DNA of 43,073 nt from Candidatus Acetothermia bacterium (lineage in GTDB: Bacteria > Bipolaricaulota > Bipolaricaulia > RBG-16-55-9 > JANLFV01): assembly GCA_024653345.1 (NCBI GenBank), contig JANLFV010000008.1, positions 24,736-67,808 on the forward strand. The letters run 5' to 3'. Position 1 is the first letter of the stretch. Each line of letters begins with the position of its first letter. A program made the translations under genes and the position numbers. The notes under the pieces are model-generated. The model was given only the letters and a program-made list of their open reading frames with translations. It was not told the origin of the DNA and did no database searches. Positions 14,618-23,721 of this stretch are shown here, piece by piece.

Positions 14618-16010
14618 GCTCCTCAGGGGCCTGCGGGCCCTGCCGGTCGCGCTGGCCCTGGTCGCGGCCCTCGGGCCGGCTGGGCTGGCCCAAAGGGTGA
14701 TCGTGAACGGCCATGAGGTCCGGCTGGAGCATCGTCTTCTGCGAAGCGATGGCCCGCTCTTGGCCCCGGTGATCGAGCTTGCCCCCTACCTCGGCGCGGA
14801 GGCGGCGGAAGACGGCCTCGGGCTGATCCTCCGTTGGGGCCTGGGCCGCGAGGCCCGCCTCCCGGCGGAGAGGCTCGCCCGTCCCGGCGGGCTCGCTTAC
14901 CTGCCTCTAGAAGAGCTGGCTGAGCTTCTGGGGGTAGCGATGCTGGACTTCACGGACTCGGTCTACCTTTTCCCCCCGCGGAGTCGGCTGGTCTCCCTCG
15001 CTTACGCCAATGGCGTGCTCCGACTCGGCTTCACCAGCCTCGCGCCGTTCGTGCTGACCTCGTCCGGGCGGCGGGTGGAGCTGAGGTTCTACAATGCTGC
15101 TCTAGCGATCGCCCCGCGGACCAGCCGCTACTCCTCCGGGAACTTAGAGGCCCTCGAGGTCTCCTCCCCGCAGCCCGACCAGCCGATCGTCGGCCTCAAG
15201 CTCCGCGCGGGGGCGAAGCCCCAGGTCAGCTCGGGCTTCTCCGGTGGAGGCTACTGGGTCGAGCTCAGCTTCCCTTCAAGCCAGGCCCAGGCGGGCTGGC
15301 CAACGCTCTCCCTCGGCCCCTGGATCGGCTACTACCGCCGGGAGTGGCCCACGCCCGCCGGGGGGGCGCGCGTGGACTACCTCCTCATCAAGGACTATCA
15401 GGCCCATTATCGGCTGAGGGTCGGCCTCCCCCGCGGAGGGCCGGGGAAGGGCGAGCCTCTGGAGGCAATCGTCCAGGCTCAGGGCGGCGTGGCCGGGATC
15501 AACGCCAACTTCTTCAACCCCGATAATGGCGTGCCGATCGGGTTGATCATCAAGGACGGCCTCGTCCGCTCCTCGCCCTACGGCCAGCGGGGGGCCCTGG
15601 GGGTCGATCTCTTCGGCCGCGTAGTCTTCTTCCAGGAGGGGTCGCCGCCGCCGTTCATCCCCTTGCGGGACGCGGTGAGCGCCGGGCCGCTCCTGCTCCG
15701 GGAGGGGAGGGTCGTGCTCGACCCGCGGGGTGAGGGGTTCAGCGAGGCCTTCGCCACCGCTCGGGCCGTGCGGAGCGCGCTGGGGATCACCCCCCAGGGC
15801 GACCTGATCATGCTCGTGGCGGGCCAAGGGACGGGAAGCGCGGGGCTGACCCTGGAGGAGCTTGCCCGGCTGATGGAAGAGCTCGGCGCAGTGGATGCTC
15901 TGGCCCTCGACGGGGGGAGCTCGGCCTCGCTCGTCTTCCGCCAGGGGAAGAGCCTCCAAGCCATAGGCAACCGCGTGATCGCCGTGGGACTGGTCCTGAT
16001 TCCGCGATGA
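14604..16010 (+). CDS. Exported phosphodiester glycosidase (NAGPA domain) with copper-amine-oxidase-N-like domain
   Basis: The 468-residue product has a signal peptide (about 1-29, ...GPAGLAQ). Residues 30-110 (VIVNGHEVRL, LLAPVIELAPYLGAEA, YLPLEELAELLGV) look like the copper-amine-oxidase N-terminal-like wall-associated domain. Residues 125-235 are beta-rich and AMIN-like. The C-terminal half (285-468) is the phosphodiester glycosidase domain, with GGVAGINANFFNPDNGVP, RSALGITPQGDLIML and the signature ALDGGSSASLVF near 433-444. The family removes sugar-phosphodiester caps; the substrate here is probably a cell-envelope glycan. The start overlaps rplI by 14 bp and the stop overlaps murJ as ATGA, so all three are cotranslated. 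Confidence 0.87.
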   Translation: MSKDRLLRGLRALPVALALVAALGPAGLAQRVIVNGHEVRLEHRLLRSDGPLLAPVIELAPYLGAEAAEDGLGLILRWGLGREARLPAERLARPGGLAYLPLEELAELLGVAMLDFTDSVYLFPPRSRLVSLAYANGVLRLGFTSLAPFVLTSSGRRVELRFYNAALAIAPRTSRYSSGNLEALEVSSPQPDQPIVGLKLRAGAKPQVSSGFSGGGYWVELSFPSSQAQAGWPTLSLGPWIGYYRREWPTPAGGARVDYLLIKDYQAHYRLRVGLPRGGPGKGEPLEAIVQAQGGVAGINANFFNPDNGVPIGLIIKDGLVRSSPYGQRGALGVDLFGRVVFFQEGSPPPFIPLRDAVSAGPLLLREGRVVLDPRGEGFSEAFATARAVRSALGITPQGDLIMLVAGQGTGSAGLTLEELARLMEELGAVDALALDGGSSASLVFRQGKSLQAIGNRVIAVGLVLIPR

Positions 16011-17560
16011 CCATTCGCGAGCAGCTGGCGCGGCGGGTCCGGACGAGGGGGATCGTCACCGATGTCCTGGTCATCGCCGGAGCGACCGCGCTCTGCCGGG
16101 TCTTCGGGCTCTTCCGCGATGTGGTGATCGCCAACAGGTTCGGGGCGAGCGCGGCTTACGACGCCTATCTGATCGCCTTCTTCGTCCCGAACATGCTCCG
16201 CCAACTGCTGGCCGAGGGGGCGCTCTCCACGGCCTTCGTCCCGATCTACACCGGCTATCTGGCCGAGGACCGGGCGGAGGCGGACAGGTTCGCCAGCGTC
16301 ACCCTGAGCCTGGCAATGCTAGCCTTCCCGCTAGTGATCGGCCTGGGGATCTATCTCACCCCCGGCTATGTCCCGTTCCTCGCCTCCGGCTTCGCCCCGG
16401 AGAAGCTTCGCCTGGCCATCTCCCTCACCCGAATTACGCTCCCCTTCATCGGCCTGGTCGGGCTGGCCGCGATCTTCATGGGCATCCTCAACGGCCAGCG
16501 GCGGTTCCTTGCTCCCGCCCTCGCCCCCGTGCTCTTCGACCTCGGGCTGATCGTGGGAGCCTGGCCGCTCGCTGCCCATCTGGCTCAGTCGAGTTACGGC
16601 CTGGCCTTCGGCCTGCTGCTCGGCGGCCTGGGGATGCTCCTCTTCCAGCTCGCCTTCCTCCGCGGCAAGGTCCGGTTCACCTTCAAGCTCGCCCTGCACC
16701 ACGAGGGCCTGAGGCAGCTCGCCCGGATGATGGTCCCGGCCGTGGTCGGCCTGGCCGGAGTCCAGGTGAGCCTCCTGGTCGATAACAAGCTCGCCTCGCA
16801 CCTGGGGGACGGGGCGATCTCCTCGCTCCAGTATGCGATCCGGCTCTTCCAGCTCCCGCTCGGGGTCTTCGCCATCTCCATCGCCAACGCCCTCCTCCCG
16901 CGCTTCTCCCACCGGGCTGCGCGAGAGGACCTTGCTGGGCTGACGAAGACGTTGCAACGCGGGATTCTTCTGGGGGCCTTCATCCTCTTCCCCGCGACCG
17001 CCGGGCTCTACGCCATCGGGCGGCCGACGATCCGGCTCCTCTTCGAGCACGGCCAGTTCCTCCCCCAGGACACGACGCGGACGCTCGCGGCCCTCAACTT
17101 CTACCTGATCGGGCTGGCGGCCTACGGGCTGGTCTACCTCCTCACGCGGGCCTTCTATGCCCTGCGGGACACGAGGACCCCCGTCCTCCTCGGGCTGGTC
17201 GGCGTAGCAGTGAATGTGGTCCTCGACTACGCCTTATGCCGTCCACTTGGGGTCCGCGGCCTGGCGCTCGCCACCTCAATCGCCGGGCTGGTGAATATGG
17301 CTCTCCTGGCCCGGGCCTTGCAACGCCGGCTGGGAACGGGGCTGATCGGGCCGCTGCGAGCCGAGCTGGCAAAGATGGCCCTCGGCGCAGCGCTGATGGG
17401 GGGCTTAGCCTTCCTCTTCTACCGCGGGCTAGCTATGGCCGTCGAGAGCCGCTTCCTGCTCGTGGCTCTCCCGGCCTTGCTGGGATTGACGGCCTACTAC
17501 TTGCTCGCGCAGCTGGGCGGCTTCTTCAGGGTAGTTCGGGACGGTTGGGCTGGCGACTGA
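16007..17560 (+). CDS. murJ: MurJ lipid II flippase
   Basis: The 517-residue polytopic membrane protein belongs to the MviN/MurJ branch of the MOP superfamily and flips lipid II across the inner membrane for peptidoglycan synthesis. The N-terminus shows the signature GATALCRVFGLFRDVVIANRFG, then FFVPNMLRQLLAEGALSTAFVP, and QLARMMVPAVVGLAGVQV and AISSLQYAIRLFQLPLGVFA further in; about 14 hydrophobic segments are visible and length is normal. ATG 16007 overlaps the preceding TGA (ATGA). The 3' end overlaps the convergent gene at 17526 by 35 bp. Confidence 0.94.
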   Translation: MTIREQLARRVRTRGIVTDVLVIAGATALCRVFGLFRDVVIANRFGASAAYDAYLIAFFVPNMLRQLLAEGALSTAFVPIYTGYLAEDRAEADRFASVTLSLAMLAFPLVIGLGIYLTPGYVPFLASGFAPEKLRLAISLTRITLPFIGLVGLAAIFMGILNGQRRFLAPALAPVLFDLGLIVGAWPLAAHLAQSSYGLAFGLLLGGLGMLLFQLAFLRGKVRFTFKLALHHEGLRQLARMMVPAVVGLAGVQVSLLVDNKLASHLGDGAISSLQYAIRLFQLPLGVFAISIANALLPRFSHRAAREDLAGLTKTLQRGILLGAFILFPATAGLYAIGRPTIRLLFEHGQFLPQDTTRTLAALNFYLIGLAAYGLVYLLTRAFYALRDTRTPVLLGLVGVAVNVVLDYALCRPLGVRGLALATSIAGLVNMALLARALQRRLGTGLIGPLRAELAKMALGAALMGGLAFLFYRGLAMAVESRFLLVALPALLGLTAYYLLAQLGGFFRVVRDGWAGD

Positions 17561-18200
17561 GCTCCTCCCGCAGCTGATCCGGAGTGATGATCAGCCCCGT
17601 GGGGGCCGCGGCCTCCTCCTCTTCCTCCGGAAGGTCAAAGTCCTGCTCGACATGGCCCATCAGGCCCTGGAGGTAGCGCCGGGGATTCTCGGCCTCTCTG
17701 GCGAAGCTCTTCAAGAAGGCGAGCGTCGCCTCGAGGCCCTCCAGGGCCTCCTCCCGGCTCAACTGGCCCTGCTCGAGATAGCGGTCGATCTCCTCGAGGA
17801 GATACTCTCCCAGCCCCGGGCGGACGGTCCCCTCGACGAGCAGGATCGGCCCGAGCCGCTCCTTGGCGAACTCGAGCCCCTCGAGGATCGCGCTGTCGGT
17901 CCCCCCCGTCCGCTCCCGGTAGTAGCGGTAGAGCAAAAGCTCGAGGAAGAGGATGAAGTCGAGGACCCGCTCCCGTCCATCGCGGTAGAGCGGCCCATGG
18001 GCCTCCAGCCAGCGGCGGTGGAACTCCGGCGCGAGCCGCTCCCGCTGGTAACGCTCGCTCTTCTGGTAATAGGGGCAGGAGGCGGGGCAATCGATCTCGA
18101 TCCCGCGATGCTCCCCGCAGCAGCGGGAGCAGATCAGCCCTCTCAGGGCCGGGCAATTCCGCGTCCCCTTCACCTTGCCGCAGTGCGCGCACCGCGCCAT
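17526..18200 (-). CDS. Cys-rich N-terminal (putative zinc) protein of unknown function in the ftsH-dxr operon
   Basis: The 224-residue product starts with a metal-binding-like cluster: CAHCGK at 4-9, then CPALRGLICSRCC and IDCPASCPYY by about residue 46, eight Cys in all. The rest is mostly helical and charged (ERVLDFILFLELLLYRYY, EEALEGLEATLAFLKSFA), with a Glu run near the end and ITPDQLREELSRQP at the tail. Cytosolic; no signal peptide. I know similar Cys-cluster N-termini in uncharacterised proteins but no function. ATG 18200 was chosen because it overlaps the dxr stop as TGATG; a TTG one codon earlier is possible. Its 3' end overlaps murJ. Confidence 0.8.
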   Translation of the reverse strand: MARCAHCGKVKGTRNCPALRGLICSRCCGEHRGIEIDCPASCPYYQKSERYQRERLAPEFHRRWLEAHGPLYRDGRERVLDFILFLELLLYRYYRERTGGTDSAILEGLEFAKERLGPILLVEGTVRPGLGEYLLEEIDRYLEQGQLSREEALEGLEATLAFLKSFAREAENPRRYLQGLMGHVEQDFDLPEEEEEAAAPTGLIITPDQLREELSRQPNRPELP

Positions 18201-19321
18201 CAAGAGATCTCCTCGGCCAGCCGCCGGCCCCAGCGGTCGGCCTCCATGATCGCCTCCAGATCGGGCTCTGGGGCCGGGGAGTGCCTTTCCAGCGCTAGCT
18301 TGAGCCCCGCGGCGATTGTAGTGAAGGGGATCTCCCCCCGCAAGAAGCGCGATACCAAGACCTCATCGGCGGCGTTGATCGCCGCGGGCATCGTCCCACC
18401 GAGCCGCCCGGCCTCGACGACGATCTCGAAGGCCGGGTATCTCCGCGGATCGATCGCGGCAAAGGCCAGCTCGCGCCCGACTAGCTCGAGCCGGGGATAG
18501 CTATTCCTCAACCGCTCGGGATAGGTGAGGGCATACTGGATCGAGAGGCGCATGTCCGGCGACGACAGCCCGGCGCTCAGGCTCCCATCGACGAACTGGA
18601 CCAGCCCGTGGACGACCGACTGGGGATGGAGGAGGGCCTCGATCTGATCGTATTCTAGCCCGAAGAGCCAGTGGGCCTCGATCACCTCGAACCCCTTGTT
18701 GGCCAGGGTCGCGGAGTCGACCGTGATCCGCGGGCCCATCCGCCAGTTCGGGTGCTGCAGCACCTCCTCCGGGGTTACCCGCTCCAACTCCTCCAGCGGC
18801 CGGTCGCGGAGCGCCCCGCCCGAGGCGGTGAGGATGATCCGCTCGATCTCGCCCCGCTCGCGGCCCTCCAGCAGCTGGAAGATCGCGCTGTGCTCGCTGT
18901 CGATCGGGATCAGCTCCCCGCCGGAGGCGAGGGCTCGCCTCACCAGATGGCCGCCGATCACCAGCGACTCCTTGTTCGCCAGGCAGAGCCGCTTCCCCGC
19001 CTCGAGCGCCGCGAGGGTCGGCGCGAGCCCGATCGCCCCCACCAGGCCGTTGACGATGATGTCCGCTTCGGGGAGGGCGGCGATCTGGGCTAGGCCCCGC
19101 TCGCCCCAGATGACCTCCCTGTGGCGGAGCCGGCCTGCGGCCTCGGCTGTCCCGACGGAGACGACGACGGGCTGGAATTCTCGGATCTGTTCCACAAGGA
19201 GGTCGAGGTTCGAGCCGGCAGCAAGGGCCAAGACTTCAAAGCGAGGCCGGAGAGCCCGGATTACTTCCAGTGTCTGGCGCCCGATCGAGCCGGTCGAGCC
19301 GAGGAGCGCGACTCGGACCAT
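18200..19321 (-). CDS. dxr: 1-deoxy-D-xylulose 5-phosphate reductoisomerase
   Basis: The 373-residue product is the NADPH-dependent second enzyme of the MEP isoprenoid pathway, converting DXP to 2-C-methyl-D-erythritol 4-phosphate. Seen: NADPH site LLGSTGSIGRQTLEVI, LANKESLVIGG, metal-binding and substrate motif IPIDSEHSAIFQ, ILTASGGALRD, NWRMGPRITVDSATLANKGFEVIEA, HPQSVVHGLVQFVDGS and PDMRLSIQYALTYPER. Length is normal. The ATG at 19321 overlaps the ftsH TGA (TGATG), and its own TGA overlaps the next ATG, so the three genes are translationally coupled. Isoprenoids supply the undecaprenyl carrier used by MurJ substrates, but the link is only thematic. Confidence 0.96.
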   Translation of the reverse strand: MVRVALLGSTGSIGRQTLEVIRALRPRFEVLALAAGSNLDLLVEQIREFQPVVVSVGTAEAAGRLRHREVIWGERGLAQIAALPEADIIVNGLVGAIGLAPTLAALEAGKRLCLANKESLVIGGHLVRRALASGGELIPIDSEHSAIFQLLEGRERGEIERIILTASGGALRDRPLEELERVTPEEVLQHPNWRMGPRITVDSATLANKGFEVIEAHWLFGLEYDQIEALLHPQSVVHGLVQFVDGSLSAGLSSPDMRLSIQYALTYPERLRNSYPRLELVGRELAFAAIDPRRYPAFEIVVEAGRLGGTMPAAINAADEVLVSRFLRGEIPFTTIAAGLKLALERHSPAPEPDLEAIMEADRWGRRLAEEIS

Positions 19322-21180
19322 CAGTTAGTCGAGACTGCCTCGGCCTGAGCCTGGGCGGCGACCTCGGCCAGAAGCTCGTCCAGCCGCTTCCCCTCGAGGA
19401 CCTCGACCTTCAGGAGCTCCTCGGCGATCCTCTGGAGGGCCGCGCGGTTCTGCTGGAGCAGCTCCTTGGCCCGGCGGTGGCACTCCTCGATGATCCGCTT
19501 GATCTCCTCGTCGACGAGCGCGGACATCTTCTCGCTATGGTCTCGGTTGAGGATCAGGTCCTCGCCGAGGAAGACATTCCCGTTGTCCCGGCCGAGGCTG
19601 ATCAGCCCGACCCGCTCGCTCATCCCGTAGGAGATGACCATGCTCTTGGCGATCTCCGTGGCGTTCTCCAGGTCGTCCCGCGCCCCGGTAGTCACCTCAT
19701 CGAAGACGATCTCCTCCGCCGCCCGGCCGCCGAGCATCGAGGTGAGCCGGGCGAGAAGCTCCTCCTTGGAGAAGAGATACTTGTCCTTCAAGGGGAGCTG
19801 GAGGACATAGCCGAGGGCCTGGCCGCGGGGGATGATCGAGATCCGGTGGACCGGGTCGGCCTTGGGGAGGAGCTTGGAGACCAGGGCATGGCCGGCCTCG
19901 TGGTAGGCGATCCGGAGCTTCTCCTCCTCGGAGATGATGTGGCTCTTCCGCTCGACGCCCGCGATCACGCGGTCGATCGCCTCCTCGAAGTCCTGCATCT
20001 CGATCATCGACCGCTGTCGGCGGGCGGCGAGCAGGGCGGCCTCGTTGCAGAGGTTCTCCAGATCTGCCCCGACGAACCCTGGTGTCCGCTGGGCCAGGAC
20101 GCGGAGGTCCACATCGGGGGCCAGCTTCTTGTTCTTGGTGTGGACCTTGAGGATCTCCTCCCGGCCTTTGAGGTCTGGGGCGGGGACGGGGATCTTCCGG
20201 TCGAACCGCCCCGGGCGCAAGAGGGCTGGGTCGAGGATGTCCGGCCGGTTGGTCGCGGCCAGGATGATCACCTGCTCGTTCTTCTCGAACCCGTCCATCT
20301 CCGCGAGGAGCTGGTTCAGGGTCTGCTCCCGCTCGTCGTGCCCCCCGCCGATCCCCGCGCCGCGCTTCCGCCCGACGGCATCGATCTCGTCGATGAAGAT
20401 GATCGCGGGCCGGCGCTCCTCCTTGGCCCGGCGGAAGAGGTCCCGCACCCGTGCCGCTCCCACGCCCACGAACATCTCGACGAAGTCGGAGCCGGAGATC
20501 GAGAAGAACGGGACATCGGCCTCACCGGCGATCGCCCTCGCGAGGAGCGTCTTCCCCGTCCCCGGCGGGCCGACGAGCAGGACCCCCTTGGGGATCTGCG
20601 CCCCCAGCTTGATGAACCGCTGCGGGTCGCGGAGATACTCCACGATCTCCTGGACCTCGTCCCGCACCTCGTCGATCCCGGCCACATCGGCGAAGGTCAC
20701 CTTGGAGAACTCCTTAGTGATCAGCTTGGCCTGGCTCCTTCCGAAGGAGAGGGCGCTCGTCCCCTCGCCCTGCATCCGCCGGAGCATCCACATCCAGAGC
20801 GCGATCACCAGCAGGGCGGGCAGGACCCAGGCCAGGATCGAGACGAGCCAGGAGTTGCTCCCCTCCGGCTGGACCTCGATCTGGACCCCTTTCTCCTTGA
20901 GGAGCGGGATGAGCTGCTGGTCCGCGGGTTCGGTCGGGATGAAGGTCTTGAACCGGCTCTTCCCGTCGATCTCCGTCCCGGTGATGAGCTTCCCCTTGAT
21001 CGTGACCTTCGCCACCTGGCCCGAGGTCACCAGCTCGAGGAATTGGGTGTAGCTCAGCTCGCGCCGCCCCTCAGAGCTGTTGAAGAATGACTGGAGGATA
21101 ACCAAGGAGAAGATCAAGGCGATCGCGATCAGCGCGATGTTCCTGAACCCCCTGCTCCGCTTCTCCCCCGGACCGGTCAA
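19321..21180 (-). CDS. ftsH: ATP-dependent zinc metalloprotease FtsH
   Basis: The 619-residue membrane AAA+ protease degrades misfolded and regulatory proteins. Seen in order: transmembrane segment 15-33, a periplasmic domain (about 35-110, [11 protein letters not shown]), second transmembrane segment near 112-132, then [19 protein letters not shown], Walker A GPPGTGKT, Walker [16 protein letters not shown], the second region of homology [20 protein letters not shown], and the zinc motif HEAGH with the later Asp ligand in the C-terminal protease domain. Start is TTG 21180 with AGGAGG 8 nt upstream. First gene of the ftsH-dxr-Cys-rich operon. Confidence 0.97.
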   Translation of the reverse strand: MTGPGEKRSRGFRNIALIAIALIFSLVILQSFFNSSEGRRELSYTQFLELVTSGQVAKVTIKGKLITGTEIDGKSRFKTFIPTEPADQQLIPLLKEKGVQIEVQPEGSNSWLVSILAWVLPALLVIALWMWMLRRMQGEGTSALSFGRSQAKLITKEFSKVTFADVAGIDEVRDEVQEIVEYLRDPQRFIKLGAQIPKGVLLVGPPGTGKTLLARAIAGEADVPFFSISGSDFVEMFVGVGAARVRDLFRRAKEERRPAIIFIDEIDAVGRKRGAGIGGGHDEREQTLNQLLAEMDGFEKNEQVIILAATNRPDILDPALLRPGRFDRKIPVPAPDLKGREEILKVHTKNKKLAPDVDLRVLAQRTPGFVGADLENLCNEAALLAARRQRSMIEMQDFEEAIDRVIAGVERKSHIISEEEKLRIAYHEAGHALVSKLLPKADPVHRISIIPRGQALGYVLQLPLKDKYLFSKEELLARLTSMLGGRAAEEIVFDEVTTGARDDLENATEIAKSMVISYGMSERVGLISLGRDNGNVFLGEDLILNRDHSEKMSALVDEEIKRIIEECHRRAKELLQQNRAALQRIAEELLKVEVLEGKRLDELLAEVAAQAQAEAVSTN

Positions 21181-21205
21181 GCTCTGGACCTCCTGTTCAA
21201 GTTCG

Positions 21206-21234
21206 ATTCTACCATGAATTCATGCACCGGGCAA
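21206..21234 (-). promoter_or_regulatory. ftsH promoter with a palindrome between -35 and -10
   Basis: On the minus strand TTGCCC (21234-21229), 17 bp, TAGAAT (21211-21206). The spacer contains CATGAATTCATG (21213-21224), a perfect 12-bp palindrome positioned for a repressor. It is not a CIRCE element. Confidence 0.6.
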
Positions 21235-21255
21235 CCGCCGCCTGCGGGGGGAGCC

Positions 21256-21285
21256 TTGCTCAACGCGAAGCTGACCTGCTATCAT
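21256..21285 (+). promoter_or_regulatory. Promoter of the subtilase/PorV/SprA-like operon, leaderless type
   Basis: TTGCTC (21256-21261), 18 bp, TATCAT (21280-21285); the ATG lies only 10 bp after the -10 hexamer and no ribosome binding sequence is present, so transcription probably begins within a few bases of the start codon. Confidence 0.5.
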
Positions 21286-21295
21286 CTCAGTCGCC

Positions 21296-23707
21296 ATGAG
21301 AGGCTGCCAGCTCTGGAGAAGGCCCTTCCTCTTCCTCAGCTCGTTCCTTCTGCTGGTCAGTCTCCTCGCTCTCGGCCAAGGCGGGCCTTCTCTCCCGCTA
21401 GAGCTCCCCACGATCGGGGAGCTGGCGGGCTTCAACGCCCCCCCAAGAGCACTATCCCTGAGAGCGATTGGGGCGGGCCGACTGGGGGCGCTCCCCGTCC
21501 CTGAAAGGCTCGGGAGCGAGCAGGCCGGTAAGCTCGAGCCTCTCCTGCGGATCATCCTCGAGCGAGACCGGGAGGCCACTGCCCAAGGCGCGGCCCTCGA
21601 CTTGGCCGCGTTCGCCCCGCTAGCGGCCGTCTACGCCGAAGAGGGCCCGCTCTTCCAGAGCGCAGTCCCCACGGCCTTGGGGGAGTTCCGTGCTCCCCCG
21701 CCCCGGACCCCGCCGGCGGCTCGGGCCGAGAAGCTGGCCGTCCTCATCAGGGCCCGCTCGCGGGCCGGCTTGGCCGCGAGCGGGGCCGAGATCCTGGCGG
21801 CCTCGGGCGAGATCACCGTGGCGAAGGTGACCCCGGCCCAGCTCCGGCGGCTGGCCCAGAATCCGGATGTCATCTACATCGAGGCCGCGCACCGGCTCGC
21901 GCCCGAGCTCGATAGGTCTGTCCCGGCCATCGGGGCCGACCGACTCTGGCAGGAGGAGCCCGCCCTCCGCGGGAAAGGGGTCCTCATCGGCGTGATCGAC
22001 ACCGGCATTGACTACGAGCACCTCGACTTCAGAGCCGACGCAGACGGGGACGGGTTCGAGGAATCATCGAGAATCGCCTACCTCTGGGACCAGACGGAGA
22101 CGGGCCCCTGGGGGAACCCCGGAGCCGTCCCCTTCGGGACGGAATATACCAAGGCCGAGATCGAGGCGGAGCTCGCCCGCCCCGCCCCGCCGGAGGCGAG
22201 GAGGGTCCACCAGCGGGATGAGGTGGGCCACGGGACCCATGTGGCGGGGATCGCGGCGGGGGACGGCTCCTCCTCGACTGCAGGCTATGTGGGCGTGGCG
22301 CCCGAGGCCGAGCTGATCGTGGTGAAGACGAGCTTCTTCACCAGCGATGTGGTGGCGGGCGTGGACTATATCTTCCGCCGCGCGGCGGAGATGGGGAGGC
22401 CCTGCGTGGTCAACCTCAGCCTGGGCGGCCACTTCGGGCCGCACGACGGGACGAGCAACTTCGACCTGGCGCTCGAGGCGCTGCTCGGCCCCGGACGGGT
22501 GATCGTCACCTCAGCGGGGAACGAGGGGGACGAGCCGATCCACATCGCGGGCAAGCTCGCCTACCCCGGGAGCTCAGCCCAGTTCACCTTCGTCCCCGCG
22601 GAGGAGACGGTCTACCTCGACATCTGGCATCCCGGCGGGGCGGAGTTCGAGATCGAGCTCGGCGCCCCGGTGGCCGGGAACCTCGTCCAGGTGGTGGCGG
22701 CCGAGCCGGGGGAGATGGTGGTCCGCGAGACGGCCGCGGGGAGGGTCTCGATTGACAATGCCTCCGGGGGAGCCGATCCGAACAACGGGGACAAGGAGAT
22801 CGGCGTCCTCCTCGAGGAGGTAGCCGTGGGCCAGCCGTGGACGATCCGCCTGATCGCCCGGGCTGGGTCGGGCCGGTTCGACGGCTGGCCGGGGCTGGCC
22901 TCGATGGGCGCCTTCCTCCAAGGGGATAGCGGGATGACGATCTCCGAGCCCGGGAACGGGCGGGGGATTGTGACCGTGGGGGCCTGGACTACGCGAGTCG
23001 AGTGGCAGAGCCTCAACGGGAACGAGTATCATTTCCGGGGCGCGAGCGGGGTGGGCGAGCTCGCCCCATTCTCCTCCCGCGGGCCGACACGGGACGGCCG
23101 GCGGAAGCCGGACCTCGCCGCCCCGGGGACGGCGATCATCGCGCCACTCGCGGCTGGATCGGAGCTGAGCGCGGTCGAGGAACTGATCGCCACCGACCGG
23201 GCCCATGCGGCCTACCAGGGGACCTCGATGGCCGCGCCCCATGTGGCCGGGACGGTCGCACTGATGCTCCAAGCCCATTCAGGGGTGGCGCCGGCGGAGG
23301 CGGCGGAGAAGCTCCGTCAGACCGCGGTCCGCGATAGCCTCACCGGGGCGAGCCCGAGCGAGCTGTGGGGCTCAGGGAAGCTGAATGCCGAGCGAGGCGT
23401 GAGCCTCCTCGGGCTAGCGCTCCCCCAGGCCGGCGGCCAGCCGGAGGTGAAGGCCGGGAGTAACCCCGCCTCCGAGAGGGTCCTCTTCACCTATGCCCTG
23501 CCGCCGGGGACGCGTGAGGCGAGGCTGATCGTCTTCAGCGTCGTGGGTCAGCCGGTCTTCTCCGCGCCGCTCGATCCCCAGGGCGATCGGTTCACTTGGG
23601 ATCTGTCAAGCAGCGAGGGCAAGCCCTTGGCTAACGGGTTATACATCTACCTGGTCCTCGCCGACGGTGTCCGCTCGGCGATCCATCGGCTGGTGATCCG
23701 GCGGTAG
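21296..23707 (+). CDS. Secreted subtilisin-like serine protease (S8) with T9SS-like C-terminal sorting domain
   Basis: The 803-residue product has a signal peptide (to about LALGQG), an N-terminal propeptide, and an S8 catalytic domain. The triad is complete: Asp235 in GVIDTGIDYEHLD, His312 in GHGTHVAG and Ser644 in GTSMAAPHVAG. A PA/beta insertion lies between His and Ser. Residues about 715-803 form a separate Ig-like domain starting VKAGSNPASERVLFTY and ending with NGLYIYLV and HRLVIRR, the FlgD-like/T9SS type A CTD pattern. It is first in an operon with a PorV-like and a SprA-like barrel protein. It may be a cargo or, by analogy with PorU, a processing sortase; PorU is a different (C25) protease, so the latter is weak. 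Confidence 0.9.
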   Translation: MRGCQLWRRPFLFLSSFLLLVSLLALGQGGPSLPLELPTIGELAGFNAPPRALSLRAIGAGRLGALPVPERLGSEQAGKLEPLLRIILERDREATAQGAALDLAAFAPLAAVYAEEGPLFQSAVPTALGEFRAPPPRTPPAARAEKLAVLIRARSRAGLAASGAEILAASGEITVAKVTPAQLRRLAQNPDVIYIEAAHRLAPELDRSVPAIGADRLWQEEPALRGKGVLIGVIDTGIDYEHLDFRADADGDGFEESSRIAYLWDQTETGPWGNPGAVPFGTEYTKAEIEAELARPAPPEARRVHQRDEVGHGTHVAGIAAGDGSSSTAGYVGVAPEAELIVVKTSFFTSDVVAGVDYIFRRAAEMGRPCVVNLSLGGHFGPHDGTSNFDLALEALLGPGRVIVTSAGNEGDEPIHIAGKLAYPGSSAQFTFVPAEETVYLDIWHPGGAEFEIELGAPVAGNLVQVVAAEPGEMVVRETAAGRVSIDNASGGADPNNGDKEIGVLLEEVAVGQPWTIRLIARAGSGRFDGWPGLASMGAFLQGDSGMTISEPGNGRGIVTVGAWTTRVEWQSLNGNEYHFRGASGVGELAPFSSRGPTRDGRRKPDLAAPGTAIIAPLAAGSELSAVEELIATDRAHAAYQGTSMAAPHVAGTVALMLQAHSGVAPAEAAEKLRQTAVRDSLTGASPSELWGSGKLNAERGVSLLGLALPQAGGQPEVKAGSNPASERVLFTYALPPGTREARLIVFSVVGQPVFSAPLDPQGDRFTWDLSSSEGKPLANGLYIYLVLADGVRSAIHRLVIRR

Positions 23708-23721
23708 GACGGTCAAAGAGA

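Noticed and set aside
19270-21090. 606-residue open frame on the plus strand opposite ftsH
   Set aside because: It is the antisense shadow of the GC-rich ftsH gene, whose minus-strand product has every FtsH motif; the plus frame is low-complexity Leu/Asp/Glu/Arg.
21296-23707. Subtilase as the C-terminal signal peptidase (PorU analogue)
   Set aside because: PorU is a C25 cysteine protease, and this enzyme itself bears a sorting-type C-terminus, so cargo is the simpler reading.
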